Shown here piece after piece: positions 56,128 to 64,000 of a stretch of DNA of 64,000 bases. The stretch comes from Chinchilla lanigera (taxonomy: Eukaryota; Chordata; Mammalia; Rodentia; Chinchillidae): contig NW_004955423.1 in NCBI RefSeq assembly GCF_000276665.1, positions 7,128,034-7,192,033 on the forward strand, in the 5' to 3' direction. Each line of letters opens with the position of its first letter. The stretch's first letter is position 1. Both the position numbers and the translations under genes were made by a program. The notes beneath the pieces were generated by a model that was given only the letters and a program-made list of their open reading frames with translations, was not told the origin of the DNA and searched no databases.

Positions 56128-56536
56128 AGACTGTGTTTAATTTGCACTCGCTTCTCTGTTTTTGCCTACTACTTTCCAAAGATTACAGAAAGTCAATAAT
56201 CACACTTATTGTATTATATACAGATTAGGGGGTGGGGGAAGAGAAACACATAATACACATTACATAGAGCAGAGGGAGTAGTAGCCACATGGACTATAGC
56301 AATATTGTACACAGTAATTTTTTCACCTCTAATGCCTCCTAAATTTTTATTTGCCATCTAGAGAATTAGCATCTAGATTTTAATATTTTAAAAATACTAC
56401 CTATGAGGGATTTTTATTATTATAGGGCTTGCCAAATGTTCTTAAGACTATCCTCAATCAAATATAAAATCATTATATTCTCACAAAGTTTATCTGGTAT
56501 TTTTTCCTACTACATTAACCTACTTGCCACATTATT

Positions 56537-56560
56537 TGTTATCATCATCATCATCATCTT
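56537..56560. repeat. (ATC)n microsatellite
   Basis: About six ATC units lie at the tail side of the next minus-strand ID-like SINE. Confidence 0.8.
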
Positions 56561-56637
56561 CTGATGCTGGAATTGAACCCGAGGCCTCATGCCTGCTAAA
56601 CACGTGCTCTACCATTGAGATATATACTCACCCCCAC
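56561..56637 (-). repeat. Diverged ID-type SINE, minus strand
   Basis: 'GATGCTGGAATTGAACCCGA', 'GGCCTCATGCCTGCTAAACA', 'ACCATTGAGATATATACTCA'. Confidence 0.7.
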
Positions 56638-56639
56638 CT

Positions 56640-57905
56640 GACACTCTAAAATCTTTGTCAAAACACTAATTTATGAGTTGGACTAAAAGGTTACCCCTGC
56701 TGCTGAGTTTAGAAACCTCACCTGAACTGTAGTGAAGCTTCTGGAATAACTGATAGTGGAGTAAATGCAATTAAATAAAGCATTAATATGTCATTTTCAC
56801 TCAGCAATTATATTTTAAATCTTAAATTTTTTTGTCAAAACATGGCACAACCAATCAGTCTTCATTTCTGCTTAAGTGCTACATACAATTTATCAAATTC
56901 CAAATATGAGCCATTAACTAATGGTATATGACTTTCAATATATATATTATTTTGTTCTAAGAACATGAGTTGTGAAAGAAAAATAATGAGACAGATTTCC
57001 CTATTAGATTTTTTTGAACTTGTTTTACTGTTTTTAGTTTAGTTAGATGATTATTATTTTTAGAGATTTCAGTAACTTGGATTGAGCTTCACTGAGATTT
57101 AACACAGGAGACATTTTACTTAAATCATTTATCTGGAAGACTAGACCTACAATAACATCAAAATGTCTAATTTAAGTCATTTTCTTTCTACTATAATTTT
57201 TTTTTCACAGTTTAGAATTCTGAGTACCTTTTTTGGTTATGTTACAATTTAAAGATGTAATTTTTCTTAAACTAATTTTGCAAATAAAGTTAGAAGACAA
57301 TGATTTGTACCACTCCTGCTGAAAATAAATGTAACATAATTGAGATTGTTGACATTTTAAACATACAAAGGAATACAAAGAAAATCATAAATGCACCTAA
57401 AGGCAAATGAGATGTTATTATGTTTAAATGAAAGAGAATGGACTTATAGAGTCCATGGACTTTAAGAGAGTAATGCATTAGCACTGTGCACAAACGGTAA
57501 AATATGTCACTCTATAACATACTTAAGTACTGTAAAGCTGTATATTATGGAGTAGACTTTATACAAAAAAACTACTGTAAAGCTGTGTGCTAGAGATGTC
57601 AGAGGAGTGCCAATTATCTGAAGATGAAAAACAGAAAATAACAGATATGAACTGAAAAAAAACTGAAAAGACTTCATCTTCATCATGTTTTAGCCAGCCT
57701 TGTTACGTTGGCAGTGTATGAATACCAGTACAACTCCCTCATAGTGCTTGAGTTTATGTACTTCTGTGCATTTTTTATAGTACCGAGGGGCCCAAGCCAA
57801 TCACTGTAGGAATTATGGCAGGATCTAAAAATTAAATATTTGGAAGACATTTTTATTCTTGTGTTAGGAAGCCAAGGACCACAAAATTTAAGCATAGGTA
57901 GAAAA
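56640..57905. other. No recognisable feature
   Basis: About 1.3 kb of AT-rich DNA. A local doublet of ACTGTAAAGCTGT occurs at about 57529 and 57573. Confidence 0.5.
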
Positions 57906-57942
57906 TACACATACACACACACACACAAACACACACACCCCT
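57906..57942. repeat. (CA)n microsatellite
   Basis: An interrupted CA run of about 37 bases. Confidence 0.95.
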
Positions 57943-58047
57943 TAGTACTTAATGAATTTGTGTGAGAGGGTATGTGTATAAAAGTATACTTTAGAACATA
58001 ACATTTTTTAAAAAAAATCTAGAACAAGTGGTCTCATTAAGTCTAGT

Positions 58048-58206
58048 GAGCTGGGGATGGTGGTTCACCCCTGTAATCCCAGCACTTATGGGGCAGAAGG
58101 ATCCCCATAAGTTTGAGGCCAACCTGGGCTATATAAGCAAGTTCAAGCCCAGCCTGCATTGCATTACACAGTGAGACCTCACCTCAAAAGAAAAAAAAAA
58201 AAAAAG
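58048..58206 (+). repeat. B1 SINE with internal duplication
   Basis: 'CCCCTGTAATCCCAGCACTT', 'GGCCAACCTGGGCTATATAA', 'CCCAGCCTGCATTGCATTAC', then an A run. Confidence 0.9.
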
Positions 58207-58581
58207 AAAAGTCTAATGAATCTAAGTTTTCAAATAATTTTCATTAGCTTCTCATGTGACTATGAGGTTCAAAGAAAGAGATTAACAGGTTATTTAGGTA
58301 TTAGTCATTCATAACTTGCTGACCAATAAACTCTTATATTATTGTTCAAAAAGAATTCAACTCTTCTTCCTACTGCAATGGAGAGTATCACCCACTTAAT
58401 TTAAAAGCACCAATATGTCTTTTCTTCTATTAGGTTACTATCTTATTCAATCAATACTGTAAAGAAGAAAAGCACCAGTAACCATATAATAAAAGGGTTA
58501 GGAGACTTATAGACTGTAAATAATAACCTGCCTTTAATTCAGAAATTGCTATTGAACAACAATTATTGCTGATAAAGGGAT

Positions 58582-58720
58582 TAAGGCAGGGCATGTTGGC
58601 CCAGTCCTGTAATGCTAACACTCTGGGAGCTGAGGAAGGATATCACAAATCTGAGCCCAGCCTGGGCAACTTAGTGACTGCGTGAGACTCTATATCAAAA
58701 AAAAAAAAAAAAAAAAACCA
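58582..58720 (+). repeat. B1-dID left half
   Basis: 'GGCAGGGCATGTTGGCCCAG', 'CCCAGCCTGGGCAACTTAGT', 'GACTCTATATCAAAAAAAA'. No ID half follows. Confidence 0.75.
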
Positions 58721-58724
58721 AAAG

Positions 58725-60165
58725 AATACACTATGACTTACCTTTAAGTTATAATGCTTTAATAATTTCTCATACAATGAGTCAATGTAAGAAATGATTC
58801 AATTTACTTCCTTCAGAATTTTCATCCTGCATATTCTTATTAACTAAAACCTGTAATCTTATTAAGTAAAACCTGTGCATATAATTACTGAAGTGTTCCC
58901 TTTAATAAATATAATCTTATGGTAACAGGCCTCATCAATCAAGTGGTAGGCATTGCATATATATGTACAGCACTATTGACTATAGAAATGCTCCTGTGTG
59001 AGTTACTTACTTTGTCTTTATTTAAGGATTCCCTGCACATTTTGCTTGTGCTGTAATAGTAAGCTAGCTCAGCAACTCCTGTGGCTCACAGCATTATGAA
59101 ATGTTTTCTCCTAAGTGTCTTCCAGCAAGCTATAACTATAAGCTATAATTTTTCATTAGTTTACTACTATCCCTAGGCTTTAGTAGTGTACTTTAAGACA
59201 ATGGAAAATATTACAAGAAAAACAGTATTTCCTTAAATCTCACTGAGATGCCATATCGCCTATTACAGAACTTGCTGGTTGGGTTTCAAGAATTTCATAA
59301 AAAGTTTATATACAGAATTTTGTCTATTAAATAAAACATATCCTATTACACAAAAGATAAACAAGAATGTCTCCTGTTAAACTTAATACTTAAAATATTA
59401 TGAAAACGTTTTAACTACAGAGGTAATATAGCTCTGAAAATACATTGTTCTCTCCACTCAAATATATAACAGAGTATTTTCCTTACATGGAAGAAGTAGA
59501 GGTAAAAATATAATCTCCATCATTCGCGTAACTGGTAACAGTTAATATATGTTTTTCTAAAATTATACTCATTCTTTAAAAATCCCCCAAAAATGTTACT
59601 TTATCAGTGAATACTCTTTCCAAATACACTAATTTTGGTATCATTAGAGGAGAACAGTAACCGGTATGAGAGATCTTATTTTTTAAGAGCACCTGAGTCT
59701 ACCTAATAATAATCTCTTACACATGTTACAAAAGCCCTCTGAATATTCATGTATGCAAAAAGTAAAGATTTACAATAGAAGAAAATGAAAAATATTTATC
59801 TTATTCTTACTGCACGATCTATAAGTGAGCCAGAAAAACATCCGAGGCAAAAGTATAGGCAAGTATCTGTCGTTCTGTTTCTGTCTTTTCCTTGTTACCA
59901 TACTTTTCCTTAAGACTCTTCTCTTTGTAGAAAACATTTATCTGAATGTAACGAAAGTACAGTCATCTGACCTTTAACCACTGAACCCACAACTGCTACA
60001 TATGATTACATATGATTGTGTTTATAGTGTTATTCTATTGCCAAAGATGTCAATCACTGAAATCTATTTAATTACTGAACTTCTAATATCATTGTTTTAT
60101 CTTTTACTGCAGTTAAATTTTTAATGGCTGTACCTCATATTACTAAGTATGCTTTTAAGAATCAA
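58725..60165. other. No recognisable feature
   Basis: About 1.4 kb of AT-rich DNA without a named repeat. Confidence 0.5.
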
Positions 60166-60171
60166 TTTTTG

Positions 60172-60296
60172 ATTTTTGATTTTTTTGAGGCAGGGGTCTC
60201 TCTACACAGCCCAGGCTGGCCTTGAACGCACAGCAATCCTCCTGCCTCAGCCTCTCGAGAACTGGGATTACATGTATGCACCATCATGCCCGGCGA
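60172..60296 (-). repeat. B1 SINE, minus strand
   Basis: 'CCCAGGCTGGCCTTGAACGC', 'TCCTGCCTCAGCCTCTCGAG', 'CACCATCATGCCCGGC'. Confidence 0.9.
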
Positions 60297-60299
60297 GAA

Positions 60300-60988
60300 T
60301 GGATTTCTAAATACACAAAAAATGGAGTGAAATATTTTCTTTGCTTGTATACGTATTGGGAATGATTTGTTTCAACATTAAGGAAACTATAGGATCAGTT
60401 ATCTCACAGAAGTTCTGAGGCCATCAAGCTATAAAACATAAAAAGCTAAATAAAGTAAAATGACAAAACCAAAATATATAAAAGAGGAGTTGGCCTCTTT
60501 TAGCAAATGAGAGTTCATGCTTGGATAATCCTTCTGATTTTGAGATTTACAGCAAAAGATAGCAACTTTAAAAGATATTAGTACAGAGGAAAAAAGTATC
60601 AGAGGGACATGATAACTATCTTGAAATGTATCAACCGCCATCTTGTGGAAACCTAGATTAGGCTTAAATTTTTAACTTTACAAGTAAAAAATAAGACCAT
60701 GTAATGAAAGTACGAGGCATCTTTAGTTTAACTAATTACTCCCAATAATGAGAATTACCTTAACATGAAATAGATTGTCCTTTACTAATGTCATTTCTAG
60801 AATTTCAGGAAACACTGATGCTGGTGTGTCAAATGTGGCATTAAAAAAAGATACTGATTAGATCTCTCTAGCAGTTGAGACAGTGAACTATGTGGTTTCT
60901 AAGTCTCACTCAACTCTAAATGTTCTTTGAAATATTTAAAGCTCTACAGCACCTTTAGTATTCACCCTCAGTCCACTGCCAGTATTGC
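60300..60988. other. No recognisable feature
   Basis: AT-rich DNA; nothing identified. Confidence 0.5.
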
Positions 60989-61003
60989 TAGAAAAGGTTT
61001 CTG

Positions 61004-61111
61004 GGGGCTGGGGATTTAGCTCAGTGGCAAAAGTGCCTGCTTGGCAAGCACAAGGTCATGAGTTTGATTCCTGGTACCGGAAGAAAAACAAACAAACAAA
61101 CAAAAAACAAC
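61004..61111 (+). repeat. ID-type SINE with 14-bp target duplication
   Basis: A consensus copy with (CAAA)n tail. The repeat AGAAAAGGTTTCTG occurs at 60990-61003 and 61112-61125. Confidence 0.95.
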
Positions 61112-61129
61112 AGAAAAGGTTTCTGTCTT

Positions 61130-61700
61130 TTATATTCTTTTACCCAACTGTATATTCAGTTAGTTCAGGGAAACACTGAAACTGGCACATTACATTTTAC
61201 TTTGTTTTTCTTCAGATGACAGTAACTCTGATAAGTAACTACCCTTTTATACAGCAGTGTTTGCTGCATGATGTATTCCTCTAACAAAATCTTCTTATAA
61301 ATCATGACATATAATATGCTTTAGGTCCTAAAGTGAAATGTTATGAAGTATGGCTGGTATTCAATATATATTTTTAAATCTATAAATGAGTAACATAAAG
61401 GGATTCAGGAATTGTGTTTGATGACATAAACATTTCCCTTAACCATATACTGAGAATCCTATTGCAAAAAAGCACAAAACGTTAGCTGATTAGCATAAAA
61501 TAAAATTCAAGAAACAGCATGGAAAAAAACTCAATAAACTGCAAAATTTTCTATTTTTGTTCTAATATAAACCGAGAACATGCATTCCTAGCTGCATTTG
61601 AGAAATTGGTCAGTGGTAATATAAGCACTTAACTTTGTAATGCTACTTCATAAAAAGAGAAAAAATTTCAATAGCTTTCTTTGTGAATACTGAATGTATT
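61130..61700. other. No recognisable feature
   Basis: AT-rich DNA; nothing identified. Confidence 0.5.
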
Positions 61701-61704
61701 CAAA

Positions 61705-61798
61705 ATTTTTTTTTATTGTTGTGTGCTTGGGGCTCTTACCCCAGGACCTTGTGCACTCTAGGCAAGTGCTCTATCATTGATCTACAACTCCAACCTCT
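61705..61798 (-). repeat. Diverged ID-type SINE, minus strand
   Basis: T run, 'GGGGCTCTTACCCCAGGACC', 'GCACTCTAGGCAAGTGCTCT', 'TGATCTACAACTCCAACC'. Confidence 0.65.
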
Positions 61799-62042
61799 CA
61801 AGAATGTTTAAGCTTCAGTTAACTGCATATATAATCTGACCTAATATGAATACTAATGATAAACTTCTAACTTTAACAGTATATAAACATTATTTAATCT
61901 TTTTCTCTTGATAGCTCCAACTAATTTCATACCTAAGACAAATCAGATATAATACATCCTAAATACTTTTGATTTAATCCTGTCTCACTTCTAAGAAATC
62001 AACTATAACCAATTAACACTTTCTTCAAAACATATGAGGCAA

Positions 62043-62811
62043 GCAGAGGCCCCAGAGCTCAGACCCATCCTACCAGTTAGTCCAACAGGAATGAGAGGGC
62101 CCGGGGCATACTCTGCCTTCTCCCTCTGGCCAGACCNNNNNNNNNNNNNNNNNNNNNNNNNNNNNNNNNNNNNNNNNNNNNNNNNNNNNNNNNNNNNNNN
62201 NNNNNNNNNNNNNNNNNNNNNNNNNNNNNNNNNNNNNNNNNNNNNNNNNNNNNNNNNNNNNNNNNNNNNNNNNNNNNNNNNNNNNNNNNNNNNNNNNNNN
62301 NNNNNNNNNNNNNNNNNNNNNNNNNNNNNNNNNNNNNNNNNNNNNNNNNNNNNNNNNNNNNNNNNNNNNNNNNNNNNNNNNNNNNNNNNNNNNNNNNNNN
62401 NNNNNNNNNNNNNNNNNNNNNNNNNNNNNNNNNNNNNNNNNNNNNNNNNNNNNNNNNNNNNNNNNNNNNNNNNNNNNNNNNNNNNNNNNNNNNNNNNNNN
62501 NNNNNNNNNNNNNNNNNNNNNNNNNNNNNNNNNNNNNNNNNNNNNNNNNNNNNNNNNNNNNNNNNNNNNNNNNNNNNNNNNNNNNNNNNNNNNNNNNNNN
62601 NNNNNNNNNNNNNNNNNNNNNNNNNNNNNNNNNNNNNNNNNNNNNNNNNNNNNNNNNNNNNNNNNNNNNNNNNNNNATCTTGTAGATAACAATATGTAAA
62701 ACAATAACCATTGATAATTTCCTACCACTTTGTCTGTAATTTGGTAAGCCCCCCTTATTATTATGTTATCCTTCTTTTACTCTTTAAAATAAAAAAAAAA
62801 TAAAATAAAAT
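62043..62811 (+). repeat. Retroposon family copy 6 with GC-rich 5' part and internal gap
   Basis: The repeat AAACATATGAGGCAA at 62028-62042 and 62812-62826 is a perfect 15-bp target duplication. Between them the 5' end is GC-rich ('GCAGAGGCCCCAGAGCTCAG', 'GAGAGGGCCCGGGGCATACT'). The 3' end is the AT-rich family end ('AGATAACAATATGTAAAACA', 'TTTAAAATAAAAAAAAAATA'). This is the only copy here that shows sequence upstream of the AAGGATAGCTGGG region. The length of 769 bp depends on the gap being real size. ORFs called across the gap are artefacts. Confidence 0.75.
62137..62676. other. Assembly gap (540 N)
   Basis: Unresolved bases inside the retroposon copy. They hide the centre of the longest copy of the family. 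Confidence 1.
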
Positions 62812-62850
62812 AAACATATGAGGCAATAACATTATACTTTCACTTTTCAG

Positions 62851-62968
62851 AGATTTTTTTTTTTGAGACAGGGTCTCACTACGCAGGCTGGTCTTGAACT
62901 CACAACGATCTTCCTGCCTCAGCCTTCCAAACGCTGGAATTATAGGCGTGCACAACCACACCCGGCAG
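62851..62968 (-). repeat. B1 SINE, minus strand
   Basis: 'TTTTTGAGACAGGGTCTCAC', 'GGCTGGTCTTGAACTCACAA', 'AACCACACCCGGC'. The flanks share CAGAGAT (about 62848 and 62967). It lacks the internal duplication. Confidence 0.9.
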
Positions 62969-62974
62969 AGATCC

Positions 62975-63545
62975 TTCTTTAAATGACCCATCACTTACAA
63001 AAGACTCATTCTAGCCTGGACCAGGATCCACAGAGCCCTCAGGATTAGTGCCACATATACTCTCTTATTCACAAAGGTAAATAAAGCCCAAACCCTACCT
63101 CTACTTTAAAGTAATACTATGTTTATACATCTTACATATATGATTAACATAAAGACTGGAAGATGGAGTTTTGAAAAGAATGATGATATTTTCTACATGG
63201 GGCATGATGAATGCCATAAATACAAGAACCCAGGAAGAGAGGTCAGAACTTTTGGTTTAAAAAAAAAAAAAAATTACAGCAAAGAGTTGAAAGCTAAGGA
63301 TGTAAAACTAGATCATATAAACCAAAAGAAGAGAAAGAGAGAAAGGAGCACCACAACTGGCATAGCAAAACCAATGAAAAGAAAATGGATATTATTTCCT
63401 AAAAAGTAGAGACATTCCAATTCCACAAAACCTTTAAAAATAATTTCTTCAATTATGTGCTGCATATTTTCTAAAGCACAGACCTCTTTCTCTTTAAGAG
63501 TTAGATTAAATACAAGCCCTAGGAAACAAGCTTTTAGAGATTTAG
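62975..63545. other. No recognisable feature
   Basis: A 96-codon plus-strand ORF at 63119-63409 encodes a lysine-rich low-complexity protein with a poly-lysine run from an A run. I do not consider it a gene. Confidence 0.5.
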
Positions 63546-63548
63546 ATC

Positions 63549-63705
63549 AATGCTTTCAAACTTTAATGTGTACATGAATCACTTGAGTTTATTAAAATGT
63601 GAACTACAGACCAGTCTTGGGTGGGACCCAAGATTCTGCTACCTAATAATCTCATAAGTAATGGGCAGAGAATTCTAGTCCATAGACCAGTTTTAGTGAG
63701 GTTTT
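63549..63705 (+). repeat. MER5-like hAT fragment
   Basis: 'TTTCAAACTTTAATGTGTAC', 'ATGAATCACTTGAGTTTATT', 'AAAATGTGAACTACAGACCA', 'CCAAGATTCTGCTACCTAAT' follow the MER5 order (CAAACTTTAGTGTGCAT..AATCACCTGG..). Confidence 0.65.
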
Positions 63706-64000
63706 AGATGAAATTCTAAAAACTGGCTTTGAAATTAGATTTTACAGAAGTGGCAAAGTATTAAATTTTGTGAATTTCACTGAAGAATTCAATAGCAAAA
63801 ATAAAGATAAATTCTGATAAAAGGGACTTAACATTAAAAAAAAAATCTGTATATATGTATGTATAGAAAAAGAGACCCAAGGAAATTCAAGATCTTGAAA
63901 CCTTATAAAATCATCTTATTAAATAAAAACTTAAAATTAATAATTCTCACTAAGAGAAAAGGAATGACTTGTGCTTCTGTAGCAAAACTACTGTGAAAAA

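Noticed and set aside
57906..57942. Z-DNA or regulatory site
   Set aside because: A short interrupted CA run is common and nothing nearby suggests function.
62003..62728. Long ORFs of 213-241 codons on both strands
   Set aside because: They run through the N gap; only the few real codons at the ends are known.
63119..63409. 96-codon lysine-rich ORF
   Set aside because: Low complexity with a poly-lysine run from an A run; no flanking signal or family.
1..64000. CRISPR arrays, operons, bacterial promoters or prophage
   Set aside because: The window is mammalian by its SINE, LINE and LTR content; no regularly spaced repeats were seen.

Overview
The window looks like nuclear DNA from a rodent. 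It carries dozens of B1-type (7SL-derived) SINEs with the rodent internal duplication, dozens of tRNA-derived ID-type SINEs, and older chimeras with a B1 left half and an ID right half (the B1-dID architecture). B1-dID is known from several rodent families such as squirrels, dormice, beavers and cavies. The youngest ID copies have a crisp consensus (body ending in GGTACCGG, then an A-rich tail) that is not the rat/mouse one. A beaver-like or other non-murid rodent is my best guess, but the species is inference. The sequence is AT-rich, intron-like or intergenic. I find no intact protein-coding gene; nearly all ATG-start ORFs of 60-120 codons are repeat shadows or chance.

Layout: 1-2.9 kb holds ancient L1-type LINE remnants cut by a B1-dID. 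At 3.1-3.66 kb lies a mariner-derived element with two inverted copies of the transposase C-terminus. 4-7.1 kb has MIRs, two ID copies and the first copy of an unclassified AT-rich retroposon family. 7.8-8.6 kb is an L1 ORF2 fragment. 8.9-10.3 kb is repeat-poor and carries coding-like traces with splice-like borders on the minus strand. 10.7-13.6 kb is one L1 ORF2 segment broken by a hAT-type MITE, B1s, IDs and a retroposon-family copy. 13.9-15.9 kb has two LTR-like blocks and another family copy. 16.7-20.35 kb is a further decayed L1 split by an LTR. 20.5-31 kb is SINE-dotted, with two solo-LTR candidates (25.1 and 26.7 kb) and a near-perfect 191-bp tandem duplication (29.57 kb). 31-43 kb holds an MLT1-like LTR, an LTR-like block at 33 kb and many SINEs. 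43.2-44.0 kb is a decayed C2H2 zinc-finger pseudogene. 44.9-45.6 kb is a two-unit copy of the retroposon family that received two ID insertions in opposite orientation. 46-50.6 kb holds SINEs, MIR, L2 and L1 remnants. 50.8-51.5 kb is GC-richer with two internal tandem-repeat patterns. 52-62 kb is mostly SINEs and unassigned AT-rich DNA. At 62.0-62.8 kb a family copy with intact 15-bp target-site duplications contains a 540-base N gap. The right end has a B1 and a MER5-like fragment.

The main novelty candidate is the AT-rich retroposon family (about 6.4, 13.2, 15.5, 30.0, 44.9 and 62.0 kb). It shares a 3' region, ends in an A-rich tail, is variably 5' truncated, is flanked by target-site duplications in four or five copies, and carries one or two units of an internal repeat of about 175 bp. 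I could not match it to a family I know. Other notable points are a tailless 27-bp ID fragment with 11-bp flanking repeats inside one copy, the inverted mariner arms, the hAT-type MITE, and the minus-strand exon-like traces near 9 kb.
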